Below, one piece after another: positions 1-8,300 of a stretch of 32,539 bases of DNA. Under the pieces are notes generated by a model. The model was given only the letters and a program-made list of their open reading frames with translations. It was not told the origin of the DNA and ran no database searches. Both the position numbers and the translations under genes were made by a program. The stretch is from an uncultured Coriobacteriaceae bacterium. GTDB lineage: Bacteria > Actinomycetota > Coriobacteriia > Coriobacteriales > Coriobacteriaceae. Positions within the stretch are counted from its first letter, which is position 1; each line of letters starts with the position of its first letter. The stretch covers positions 1 to 32,539 of the forward strand of contig CALUOB010000010.1 of the NCBI GenBank assembly GCA_944322175.1, read 5' to 3'.

Positions 1-564
1 CCAGGGCGTGTAGATCTGGCGCGCGGCGATGCCGATGGAGCGCAGCGCCGTTACCAAGAAGGTCGACTCCTCGCCGCAGCGGCCGTCGCCCGAGGCGAGC
101 ACACCGAGGGGGCCCAGGGTGCGGCCGTCGGATGCCTGGTAGGTGGCCTTCTCGGCGCACCAGTAGTTGGCCTCGAGCACGGCGTCGCGCACGCTCAGGT
201 TCTGGCAGCGCTCGGCGAGCTCGTTCCAGAACACCGGGCGGCAGTCGGTCAGCGCCTCGTTGTTCACGCGCGGACACGCCACGAAGTGCACGAACACGTC
301 CTCCGGCAGCGCGGCGCAGCGCTCGACCTCGCGGCGCAGCATGAGCGCGTGGCAGGCAAACGAGGCGAAGATCTTCCCGGGCGTGTCAAACACGTCGTTT
401 ACGGGAAGCGTCGCGTACCAGTGGCGTACGAGCAGGGCCTCGTCGTCGGCGAGCTCGGCGCAGGTGCGCTCGATCTCCTCGGCGAGAGGCGCGAGCAGCT
501 CCTTGCGCGCGGCAAGGCGCTCGCGGGTGTAGTCGGCGAACGAATCAGAGAAACAAGACGGCAC
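1..564 (-). CDS. Transglutaminase-like domain protein, N-terminal part (cut by window edge)
   Basis: The reading frame is open from a GTG at 564 down to base 1 (188 codons, no stop), so the C-terminal part lies outside the window. The start is set by an AAGGAGG site 6 bases upstream of the GTG. An alpha-helical N-terminal region of about 150 residues precedes the motif GRCGEESTF near residues 161-169, in which Cys163 is the expected nucleophile of the papain-like transglutaminase fold, followed by a helix and RQIYTPW. The catalytic His and Asp would be in the missing part. No signal peptide is visible, so it is probably cytosolic. The gene lies downstream of the fucosidase on the same strand but behind a strong terminator. 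The substrate cannot be told from the sequence; a peptidase or amidase role is as possible as transglutamination. Confidence 0.8.
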   Translation of the reverse strand, partial: MPSCFSDSFADYTRERLAARKELLAPLAEEIERTCAELADDEALLVRHWYATLPVNDVFDTPGKIFASFACHALMLRREVERCAALPEDVFVHFVACPRVNNEALTDCRPVFWNELAERCQNLSVRDAVLEANYWCAEKATYQASDGRTLGPLGVLASGDGRCGEESTFLVTALRSIGIAARQIYTPW

Positions 565-607
565 GATCTGCCTCCTTGGCGTTCGTGGATGGATATGTCG
601 GTGCGAG

Positions 608-613
608 CTTATA
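608..613 (-). promoter_or_regulatory. Possible -10 element for the transglutaminase-like gene
   Basis: On the minus strand the hexamer TATAAG sits 44 bases upstream of the GTG start and downstream of the terminator at 724-760. No good -35 is visible 16-18 bases upstream. This is the only AT-rich stretch in the spacer. Confidence 0.35.
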
Positions 614-663
614 CGTCTTTGGGGCGCTCTGACGCGAGGTTCGCCCCCTCCCTCGCGATTACA

Positions 664-680
664 CAAACCGCTTCCGTTTG
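664..680. promoter_or_regulatory. 17-bp imperfect palindrome, possible operator
   Basis: The sequence CAAACCGCTTCCGTTTG is symmetric at 6 of 8 base pairs around its centre. It lies about 50 bases upstream of the putative -10 of the transglutaminase-like gene. Size and symmetry resemble a LacI-type operator, but no regulator is encoded in the window. Confidence 0.3.
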
Positions 681-723
681 CGGCTGCGACCTGCGCTTTA
701 GCCGGCTGAAGCGCGTGCAGAGC

Positions 724-760
724 AAAAGCCCGCCGCAGCCGGTAACAAGCTGCGGCGGGC
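724..760 (-). terminator. Intrinsic terminator downstream of the fucosidase gene
   Basis: A perfect 12-bp stem (728-739 with 749-760, 9-base loop) is followed on the minus strand by TTTT at 727-724. It lies 44 bases after the fucosidase stop. The plus strand also has a short T tract after the stem, so it could act in both directions. Confidence 0.85.
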
Positions 761-803
761 CCTCTTTTGGCGGGTTGCAAGCGGCGCTTGGCTGCTTCGG
801 CCG

Positions 804-2126
804 TTAGTCCACGGTCACGGCGATAACGGTGTCCACCGGATCGGGGAGCACCGGCGACGGGCCCAGGTTGGCAAACGCGATGTCGGGGTAGTCGCTGTGC
901 GTCCAGTCGTTGGAGAGAAGCACCTCGGTGCCGTCTGCCACGCGGCGGATCGAGCGGATGCGGTCCTTGGGCACGCCGAGCAGCGGCACCGGGCCGATGG
1001 AGCCCTCGTACAGGTGGAAGTAGTACGTGTTGCCGCTGCGGGTGATGCGGCCGTAGTCGGGCTTCTCGGGGTCAATGGGGCCGCCCTCCACGGGCCCGCA
1101 ACCGCAGATGCTCTCGCCGTTGAGCTGCATCCAGCGGCCGATCTCCTCGAGAATGGCGCACGACTGCTCGGGGAAGCGGCCGCGGCCGTCGGGGCCGACG
1201 TTCAGGATCATGTTGCCGCCCTTGCTCACGCACTCCACGAGCTTGTGGACGATGAGCGGCGCGGGCTTGTAGTTGAGGTCGGTCGCGCAGTAGCCCCAGT
1301 TGTCGTTCATGGTGACGCAGGACTCCCAAGCAAGGCGGCGGCCCTCTGCGTCAAAGAGGCCGCGCGGCGGCACGATCTTCTCGGGCGTCACAAAGTCGCC
1401 GTGGTACGGGGTGGGGTCGCAGGCGGCGAGCGAGCCGAAGCCCTCGCCGCTCACCTCGATGCGGTTGTTGATCACGATGCCGGGCTGCAGCGTGCGCACC
1501 ATGTCGACGAGCTCCGTGGCGCGCCACTTCTCGCCGCGCATGTCGTCGTAGGAGAAGTCGAACCACATGAGGTCGATCTTGCCGTAGTTCTCGCAGAGCT
1601 CGCGCACCTGGGCGTGCATGTAGTCGAGGTAGCGGTCAAACACGCGATCGTCGTTGCAGCCGGCAACGGGGTCGTGGCGCAGCGGCGCCTGGCGGTCGCC
1701 GTACTGCGGGAAGTCGGGATGGTGCCAGTCGATGAGGGAGTAGTACAGGCCCACGCGAATGCCCTCGGCGCGGAACGCCTCGAGGTACTCCGCCACGATG
1801 TCGCGCCCGAAGGGCGTGTTGGTCGACTTGAAGTCGGTCGTGGCGGTGTCGTAGAGGCAGAAGCCGTCGTGGTGCTTGGCGGTGAGCACGGCGTAGCGCA
1901 CGCCTGCCTGCTTGGCGCGGCGCGCCCAGTCGCGGGCGTCGAAGCCCGTGGGGTTGAACTCGTCGAAGAAGGGCAGGTACTGCTCTTCGGGCATCTCCTC
2001 GGTGCTGCGGAGCCACTCGCCGCGCGCGGGAATGGAGTACAGCCCGAAGTGAATAAACATGCCAAAGCGGTCGTGCAGGAACCATTGCATGCGCTCGTCG
2101 TACTGCGCGCGGTCAAAATGATACAT
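804..2126 (-). CDS. Alpha-L-fucosidase, glycoside hydrolase family 29
   Basis: A 440-residue protein that should release L-fucose from fucosylated glycans with retention of configuration. Family marks are seen in order: WFLHDRFGMFIHFGLYS near residues 15-31, TAKHHDGFCLYDT (82-94), LMWFD with the expected nucleophile Asp190, WESCVTMNDNWGY (267-279), and GGNMILNVGPDGRG (303-316). A C-terminal beta-sandwich-like segment follows from about 350. No signal peptide or membrane segment is present, so it acts in the cytosol on imported substrate. The start has GAGGGAG five bases upstream. The gene is divergent from the oppABCDF operon, with a 358-base control region between them, and it ends at a strong terminator. 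The acid/base residue of GH29 varies between subfamilies and I do not assign it. The family call is firm; linkage specificity is unknown. Confidence 0.93.
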   Translation of the reverse strand: MYHFDRAQYDERMQWFLHDRFGMFIHFGLYSIPARGEWLRSTEEMPEEQYLPFFDEFNPTGFDARDWARRAKQAGVRYAVLTAKHHDGFCLYDTATTDFKSTNTPFGRDIVAEYLEAFRAEGIRVGLYYSLIDWHHPDFPQYGDRQAPLRHDPVAGCNDDRVFDRYLDYMHAQVRELCENYGKIDLMWFDFSYDDMRGEKWRATELVDMVRTLQPGIVINNRIEVSGEGFGSLAACDPTPYHGDFVTPEKIVPPRGLFDAEGRRLAWESCVTMNDNWGYCATDLNYKPAPLIVHKLVECVSKGGNMILNVGPDGRGRFPEQSCAILEEIGRWMQLNGESICGCGPVEGGPIDPEKPDYGRITRSGNTYYFHLYEGSIGPVPLLGVPKDRIRSIRRVADGTEVLLSNDWTHSDYPDIAFANLGPSPVLPDPVDTVIAVTVD

Positions 2127-2152
2127 AAAGCTCCCTCTTTACCGAATGTTAA

Positions 2153-2170
2153 CGTTTGCCCGCCCAAACG
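2153..2170. promoter_or_regulatory. Inverted repeat in the fucosidase 5' untranslated region
   Basis: CGTTTG, six spacer bases, CAAACG form a perfect 6-bp inverted repeat, 27 bases upstream of the fucosidase start and downstream of its putative -10. It could be a repressor road-block site or part of the mRNA leader. The overlapping word CCCAAACGGAC (2163-2173) recurs in the repeats at 16164-16240. Confidence 0.4.
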
Positions 2171-2198
2171 GACCTTCCGTCGTGCGCGGCGGGCAATC

Positions 2199-2204
2199 AT
2201 TATG
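2199..2204 (-). promoter_or_regulatory. Putative -10 element for the fucosidase gene
   Basis: On the minus strand the hexamer reads CATAAT (5 of 6 to TATAAT), about 73 bases upstream of the fucosidase ATG. The -35 position is poor (TACCAT). It abuts the palindrome at 2202-2223. Confidence 0.45.
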
Positions 2205-2223
2205 CCCCATGCATGAGGGGCAT
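2202..2223. promoter_or_regulatory. Palindrome between divergent fucosidase and opp promoters, candidate operator
   Basis: ATGCCCC, eight bases (ATGCATGA), GGGGCAT form a perfect 7-bp inverted repeat. It touches the putative fucosidase -10 on one side and the TG of the putative opp extended -10 on the other, so one bound protein could control both directions. That is inference from position. Confidence 0.45.
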
Positions 2224-2231
2224 GGTATAGT
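2223..2231 (+). promoter_or_regulatory. Putative extended -10 promoter of the oppABCDF operon
   Basis: TGGTATAGT fits the extended -10 pattern TGnTAnnnT; no -35 is evident. It lies about 250 bases before the oppA start, implying a long leader. Confidence 0.45.
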
Positions 2232-2237
2232 TTCGAC

Positions 2238-2484
2238 AAATGCATAAAGGTTGCGTCTTAGTTAAAACTGCGTTTCAGCTGGTCGCCGCCTTACCGCCTC
2301 AAGGCGGGCATAGTGGGTACAAGCTACGCTCGTACACGGAAGTGCCGCGAACGTAGCCTTCCAATAAGAGGCACATCGCATATTCCCTTTAGGGCAGCGA
2401 GAAGCCACGTATCCGAGGCAAGGCGCTTGTGGTACCGGGTGCGCCCGGGGGCGAGAAGCGCCGAGCAGGGGAGAAAGGAACAAG
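2238..2484 (+). other. Long structured 5' leader of oppA
   Basis: About 245 bases between the putative promoter and oppA hold several possible hairpins: CCGCC/GGCGG near 2295-2308, GCTACG/CGTAGC near 2323-2356, and GCGCTT/AAGCGC near 2427-2463. No open frame with a good ribosome site and no T-tract terminator is seen. I could not match it to a known riboswitch class. It may be simply an untranslated leader or may hold post-transcriptional control. Confidence 0.3.
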
Positions 2485-4182
2485 ATGGTCAACGAGAAGA
2501 AGACGCCCGAGCTGAACGTCTCGCGCAGGGGCTTCGTCGCCGGCGGCGCTGCCGCGGCTGGCGTTGCCGCCCTCGGTCTTGCGGGTTGCGGCGGCGGTGG
2601 CGACACCGCTGGCAGCACCTCGACCGGCTCCGGCGAGTCCAACGTCGAGCTCATCGAGGCCGACGAGGAGGGCTTCGTCGTCCGCGCTGAGAAGACCGAC
2701 GGCAAGGCGCCGGCCAACGAGTGCGTCATCGCGCTCGAGGGCGAGATCCAGGAGCTCCATCCCATGGACTGGTCGGACGGCAACTCCGGCTGGGTCGACT
2801 ACTACATGTACGACACCCTGGTCTACCTCGACGAGAACTACGAGACCCAGGCCAAGGCCGCTGACACTTGGGAAGTCTCCGACGACGCTTGCACCTACAC
2901 GTTCCACCTGCACGAGGGCATCACCTTCACCGACGGCGAGCCGCTCAACGCCGACGCCGTGGTGACCAACTACCAGGCTGCCATCGACCCCGACAACAAC
3001 TGGCGTCGTCGTCGTATGTTCATCGAGACCATCGACGAGAACACCGAGGAGACGCGCGTCGACTCCTGCGAGGCCGTCGACGAGTACACGGTTAAGTTCC
3101 ACCTGCCCACGCCCTACGCTCCCTTCCTGAACTCCTGCACGCAGTTCTACCTGGTGAGCCCCAAGGCCATTACCGACCCCGACTTCGACTTCTCCCGCGA
3201 GTCCGCTGGCTCCGGCCCGTACGTCCTCGAGGAGCACGCTCAGGGCGACCACACCTCGCTTGTGCGCAACGAGGACTACTGGGGCGACGCTCCGGCCATC
3301 GAGAAGGTCACCTTCCGTCAGGTCCCCGAGGCTGGTTCCCGTATCGCCATGCTGCAGACCGGCGAGGCCACGGTTTCCTACCCGACCCCATCCGACCAGG
3401 TCGCTACCATCCGCTCCGCCGGCGACATCAACCTGATCTCGGTCGAGTCCACCACCATGCGCTACGTCACCCTCAACACCAACGTTGAGCCGCTGTCCGA
3501 CGTCCGCGTGCGTCAGGCCATGAACTACGCCATCGACCAGGACTCCTACTGCAAGGTTCTGTACTCCGGCGCCGCTACGCCTGCCACCTCGGTCCTGCCC
3601 GAGCTCGTGCCCGGCTACAAGGCCCAGACTCCTTACGAGTACGACCTCGAGAAGGCCAAGAGCCTGCTCGAGGAGGCCGGTTACGCCGACGGCTTCACCG
3701 TCTCCATCATCGGCGACAACTCCACTCAGGAGACCAAGGGCATGACCTTCGTCATGCAGCAGCTCGAGAAGGTCGGCATCACCGTTGACGTCCAGCCCAA
3801 CGAGGCTGCCACCAACGCCGAGATCGCCGCTATGCCCGAGGACGAGACCGAGCTCCAGATGTGGTACGTCAACTGGTCGCAGTCCGACGCCGACGGCTTC
3901 ATGCGCTCGCTGCTCTCGAGCGCCATGGTCCCGCCGACCGGTTACAACACCGCCTTCTGGCGCAACGACGAGTTCGACGCCGAGCTCGAGGCCGGCAACG
4001 CCGCCCCGACCGAGGACGAGCAGAACGAGCACTACGGCAAGTGCCAGGACATCGTCTGGCCCGAGTGCCCGTGGCTGTACCTCGCTTCCGACAACTCCCT
4101 CTACGCGTACAAGGCCTACCTCTCCGGCGCGAGGGTCGTCTCGGCTGGTTACGACGTCACGCAGGCCAAGCTGAACGTCTAA
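2485..4182 (+). CDS. oppA: Oligopeptide/dipeptide-type ABC importer, substrate-binding lipoprotein
   Basis: A 565-residue family 5 extracellular solute-binding protein, the usual length for OppA/DppA. The N-terminus holds SRRGFV (residues 13-18), a twin-arginine motif, then an Ala-rich hydrophobic stretch and the lipobox LAGC with Cys35 as the lipidation site. The preprotein is therefore probably exported folded by Tat, cleaved by signal peptidase II and anchored outside the membrane. A low-complexity Gly/Ser/Thr linker follows, then the binding domain from about residue 75 to the end, including LAEEAGY-like and FRQVPEAGSRIAML segments typical of the family. The ATG has AGAAAGGA about 8 bases upstream. 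Codon choice is strongly biased, suggesting high expression. It is the first gene of oppABCDF. The ligand may be peptides, or glycoconjugates given the divergent fucosidase; the sequence does not decide. Confidence 0.93.
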   Translation: MVNEKKTPELNVSRRGFVAGGAAAAGVAALGLAGCGGGGDTAGSTSTGSGESNVELIEADEEGFVVRAEKTDGKAPANECVIALEGEIQELHPMDWSDGNSGWVDYYMYDTLVYLDENYETQAKAADTWEVSDDACTYTFHLHEGITFTDGEPLNADAVVTNYQAAIDPDNNWRRRRMFIETIDENTEETRVDSCEAVDEYTVKFHLPTPYAPFLNSCTQFYLVSPKAITDPDFDFSRESAGSGPYVLEEHAQGDHTSLVRNEDYWGDAPAIEKVTFRQVPEAGSRIAMLQTGEATVSYPTPSDQVATIRSAGDINLISVESTTMRYVTLNTNVEPLSDVRVRQAMNYAIDQDSYCKVLYSGAATPATSVLPELVPGYKAQTPYEYDLEKAKSLLEEAGYADGFTVSIIGDNSTQETKGMTFVMQQLEKVGITVDVQPNEAATNAEIAAMPEDETELQMWYVNWSQSDADGFMRSLLSSAMVPPTGYNTAFWRNDEFDAELEAGNAAPTEDEQNEHYGKCQDIVWPECPWLYLASDNSLYAYKAYLSGARVVSAGYDVTQAKLNV

Positions 4183-4236
4183 CGTTCGCTTTTGCCTAAA
4201 GGCCGTCAGAGCACGGTCCCGCATCGTACGCAGAAC

Positions 4237-4272
4237 GCCGCCAGCCCCGCAGGATTTGCGCGGGCTGGCGGC
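4237..4272 (+). other. Intercistronic hairpin between oppA and oppB
   Basis: GCCGCCAGCCC (4237-4247) pairs perfectly with GGGCTGGCGGC (4262-4272) around a short loop. No T tract follows, so it is more likely an mRNA-stabilising or partial-termination element that raises oppA over oppBCDF, a common arrangement for binding-protein genes. Confidence 0.65.
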
Positions 4273-4299
4273 TGTATTACTCGCAAGGGAGGGAATTGC

Positions 4300-5220
4300 A
4301 TGGGGAAATACGTCGTCAAGCGTATCTTGAGCATGATCCCGCTGCTGTTCGTGATCTCGGTCGTCATCTTCATGTTCATTCACCTGATCCCCGGTGACCC
4401 TGCACGTCAGATCGCCGGCGCCGACGCTACCATCGGCGAGGTTCAGGCCATCCGCGAGGAGCTCGGCCTCACCAAGCCGCTCGTCACGCAGTACGTCGAG
4501 TGGGTCGGCGGCTTCTTGACCGGCGACATGGGCGTGTCCTACACCAACAACACCACGGTGATCGAGCTGCTCACCCCGCGTCTGCCCATCACCATCTACC
4601 TGACCATTTGCTCCATCACCTGGTCGGCGCTTCTCGGCATCATCATCGGCGTCGTGGCAGCTATCAACCGCGGCAAGGCGCTCGACCTCATCGGCATGGT
4701 CATCGCCATCGCCGGCATCTCGCTGCCGAACTTCTGGCTCGGCCTCCAGCTCATGCAGATCTTCTCGGTCAACATGGGCATCTTCCCCACCGGTGGCGTC
4801 GAGACCTGGCAGGGCTACATCCTGCCGTCGCTCGCCATGGGCGCGGGCATCATGTCCATCCTCGCCCGCGTCACGCGCTCCTCGATGATCGAGAACCTCG
4901 GCAAGGACTACATCCGCACGTCGCGCGCCAAGGGTCTGCCCGAGTCCAAGGTCATCATGCGCCACGCGTTCAAGAACTCCTCAATCGACGTCATCACGGT
5001 CACCGCGCTCCAGATCGGCGCGCTCATCGCCGGCTCCGTCGTCGTTGAGACGGTGTTCTCGATCCCGGGTATGGGCCGTCTGCTCGTCGACTCCATCGGC
5101 TACCGCGACTACGAGGTCGTTCAGGCGCTCATCCTGTTCTTCTCGCTTGAGTACATGGTGATCAACCTTTTGGCCGACGTCCTGTACGGCGTCATTAACC
5201 CGCGCGTCAGGTACGAGTAG
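4300..5220 (+). CDS. oppB: Oligopeptide/dipeptide ABC importer, inner-membrane permease (OppB/DppB type)
   Basis: A 306-residue permease with an N-terminal membrane segment (RILSMIPLLFVISVVIFMFIHLIPGDPA), the GDPAR loop and LGLTKPLVTQYVEWVGGFLTGDMG that mark the OppB/DppB family, then five further membrane segments. The cytoplasmic EAA loop that contacts the ATPases is DYIRTSRAKGLPESKVIMRHAFKNS. The ATG at 4300 is chosen because AAGGGAGGG stands 5-6 bases upstream; an upstream in-frame ATG at 4192 would add 36 residues made from the intercistronic hairpin. It should pair with OppC to form the pore. The C-terminus PRVRYE is a typical end. Confidence 0.94.
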   Translation: MGKYVVKRILSMIPLLFVISVVIFMFIHLIPGDPARQIAGADATIGEVQAIREELGLTKPLVTQYVEWVGGFLTGDMGVSYTNNTTVIELLTPRLPITIYLTICSITWSALLGIIIGVVAAINRGKALDLIGMVIAIAGISLPNFWLGLQLMQIFSVNMGIFPTGGVETWQGYILPSLAMGAGIMSILARVTRSSMIENLGKDYIRTSRAKGLPESKVIMRHAFKNSSIDVITVTALQIGALIAGSVVVETVFSIPGMGRLLVDSIGYRDYEVVQALILFFSLEYMVINLLADVLYGVINPRVRYE

Positions 5221-5232
5221 AAGGAGGCGACC

Positions 5233-6126
5233 ATGGCTGATACCAAACAGGCCGCTGCCGCGGTTTCGGGCGAGGAGCTGCCGAAGGCGCAGAGCCCCGT
5301 CAAGCAGTTCGTTAAGAAGTTCCTGCGCCGCAAGACCGCGGTCATCGGACTTCTGTTCATCATTTTCATTCTGATCATCGCCGTCATCGGGCCGCACATC
5401 ACTCCGTACGACCCCAACGAGTACGACTACGGCGCGATTCTCGCGGGCCCGAGCGCCAAGCACATCTGGGGCACCGACGAGTTCGGCCGCGACGTCTTTA
5501 GCCGTATCGTCGCCGGCACCCAGCTCTCGCTCGGCACGGCCCTTACGGCTTCGGTCCTCGGCACGGCGGTCGGCGTCGTGCTCGGCCTCATCGCCGGCTT
5601 CTTCGGCGGTCTCGTCGACTCGTTCATCATGCGCGTCTGCGACGTCATGTTCGCGTTCCCGGGCATCCTGCTCGCTATCGCGATCGTGGCCATCATCGGC
5701 CCCGGCATCACCAACATCATGATCGGCGTCGCGGTCTTCACCGTGCCGTCGTTCGCGCGTATCATCCGCGGCGCGGTGCTCGAGGTGCGCGGCGAGCTGT
5801 ACGTCGAGGTTGCGCAGTCCATCGGCTGCAAGCCCATGCGCACCATGTTCGTCCACATTTTCCCCGGCACCATGCAGGCGCTCATCGTTAACTTCACGAT
5901 GAACGTCGGCGGCGCCATCCTGTCGGCCTCGAGCCTTTCGTTCCTCGGTTTCGGCGCGAGCGTTACCCAGGCCGAGTGGGGCGCGATCCTCTCCCAGGGC
6001 CGCAACTACCTGGCGATCGCCCCGCACCTCGTCCTGTTCCCCGGTCTGGTGATCTTCCTCACTGTGCTCGCGTTCAACCTCTTCGGCGACGGCCTGCGCG
6101 ACACGCTCGATCCCAAGTTGAACTAA
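5233..6126 (+). CDS. oppC: Oligopeptide/dipeptide ABC importer, inner-membrane permease (OppC/DppC type)
   Basis: A 297-residue protein starting 12 bases after oppB, with AAGGAGG just upstream. A cytosolic N-terminus rich in Lys precedes the first membrane segment (TAVIGLLFIIFILIIAVIGP), followed by the family mark HIWGTDEFGRDVFSRIVAGTQLSL and several hydrophobic segments. The EAA loop is ELYVEVAQSIGCKPMRTMFVHIFPG. The C-terminus FNLFGDGLRDTLDPKL is the standard end of DppC/OppC proteins. It forms the heterodimeric translocation channel with OppB. Confidence 0.94.
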   Translation: MADTKQAAAAVSGEELPKAQSPVKQFVKKFLRRKTAVIGLLFIIFILIIAVIGPHITPYDPNEYDYGAILAGPSAKHIWGTDEFGRDVFSRIVAGTQLSLGTALTASVLGTAVGVVLGLIAGFFGGLVDSFIMRVCDVMFAFPGILLAIAIVAIIGPGITNIMIGVAVFTVPSFARIIRGAVLEVRGELYVEVAQSIGCKPMRTMFVHIFPGTMQALIVNFTMNVGGAILSASSLSFLGFGASVTQAEWGAILSQGRNYLAIAPHLVLFPGLVIFLTVLAFNLFGDGLRDTLDPKLN

Positions 6127-6138
6127 GCGGAGGTCCTT

Positions 6139-7129
6139 ATGGCAGAGACTCTGTTGGAGGTCAAGGACCTCACAACCCAATTCAAGCGCGGCAAGAAGGA
6201 CTGGATCACCGCGGTGAGCGGCGTTTCGTTCCAGGTCCGCGCCGGCGAGATCGTCGGACTCGTAGGCGAGTCGGGCTGCGGCAAGTCGGTTACCTCGCTG
6301 TCGGTCATGCGCCTGCACTCCAAGGACACCACCCGTATCTCGGGCGACATCGTCCTCGGCGGCAAGCACGTGCTCGACCTCTCCGACAAAGAGATGCAGT
6401 CCATGCGCGGCAACGACGTCTCGATGATCTTCCAGGAGCCCATGAGCGCTCTTGACCCGATCATGCGCATCGGCGACCAGCTCGCCGAGGCCATCACGCT
6501 CCACACCGACCTCAGCAAGGACGAGGTGCACAAGCGCTCCGTGGCCATGCTCAAGTCGGTCGGCATCCCCGAGCCCGAGATGACGCTCAAGAACTACCCG
6601 CACGAGCTTTCAGGCGGCATGTGCCAGCGCGTCATGATCGCTATGGCCATGAGCTGCGAGCCCAAGCTCCTCATCGCCGACGAGCCCACCACCGCCCTCG
6701 ACGTGACCATCCAAGCGCAGATCCTCGCGCTCATGGAGCAGATCCGCCGCGAGCGCAACACCGGCATCCTGCTCATCACTCACGACCTCGGCGTCGTGGC
6801 CGAGATCTGCAGCCGCGTCATCGTCATGTACGCGGGCCACGTGGTCGAGGAGGCTCCGGTCGACGAGCTGTTCAAGCACCCGCAGCACCCCTATACCCAG
6901 GGCCTTATCGCATCGGTCCCGCGCCTGGGCCGCCGCGTGCACCGTCTGCCCTCCATTCCGGGCAGCGTGCCCGACCTCGCGGCCATGCCCGACGGCTGCC
7001 GTTTTGCCCCGCGCTGCAAGTACGCTCAGGAGGAGTGCCGCGCCACCGATCCGGCGCTCGTGAAGATCGCCGACGACCATACGTGCAGCTGCCTCTTCAG
7101 CGAGAAGGAACGAGAGGAGATGCTGGCGC

Positions 7130-7137
<8 letters not shown>
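6139..7137 (+). CDS. oppD: Oligopeptide/dipeptide ABC importer, ATPase (OppD/DppD type)
   Basis: A 332-residue ATPase with Walker A GESGCGKS (43-50), Q-loop in [12 protein letters not shown], signature LSGGMCQR (157-164), Walker [13 protein letters not shown] and H-loop [10 protein letters not shown]. The C-terminal extension carries [20 protein letters not shown], with four cysteines in the pattern that holds a [4Fe-4S] cluster in DppD/OppD proteins (C-x5/6-C-type spacing; later cysteines in CSC). One oddity is Cys162 in the signature, where the family nearly always has Arg (SGGMRQR). It starts 12 bases after oppC with a GGAGG site, and overlaps oppF by 8 bases. Confidence 0.94.
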
Positions 7138-8119
<982 letters not shown>

Positions 8120-8144
8120 GACCCTTCGGAATCGGTGCGTTGCC

Positions 8145-8179
8145 GAGCCGTCGTCCCTTAGGGGCGACGGCTCTTTTTT
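8145..8179 (+). terminator. Intrinsic terminator of oppABCDF
   Basis: GAGCCGTCGTCCC (8145-8157) pairs with GGGGCGACGGCTC (8161-8173) with one G-T wobble and a three-base loop, followed by six T at 8174-8179. Confidence 0.92.
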
Positions 8180-8208
8180 GTACCGGCGGCGGGCCGCGCT
8201 TCGTAAAC

Positions 8209-8217
8209 TGTTACTAT
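8209..8217 (+). promoter_or_regulatory. Putative extended -10 promoter for the DUF6273-like gene
   Basis: TGTTACTAT fits TGnTAnnnT and lies 84 bases before the start codon, just after the opp terminator. No -35 is evident. Confidence 0.45.
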
Positions 8218-8300
8218 GAGGGGCAGATATACAGCACATACAGCACGCCGCGCGCTGCGGCTCAGAGCGAGAAGGTCTGTTCGGATGGCGGGAGGCCCCG

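Noticed and set aside
2238-2484. Known riboswitch in the oppA leader
   Set aside because: Hairpins are visible, but I could not match any conserved riboswitch core; a covariance-model search would be needed.
2389-4965. 858-codon open frame on the minus strand opposite oppA and oppB
   Set aside because: It mirrors strongly biased GC-rich codons of the real genes. The translation is low-complexity and has no ribosome site; the plus strand encodes clear OppA and OppB.
4981-6603. 540-codon open frame on the minus strand opposite oppBCD
   Set aside because: The plus strand holds three recognisable transporter genes with ribosome sites; the antisense translation is repetitive and charged.
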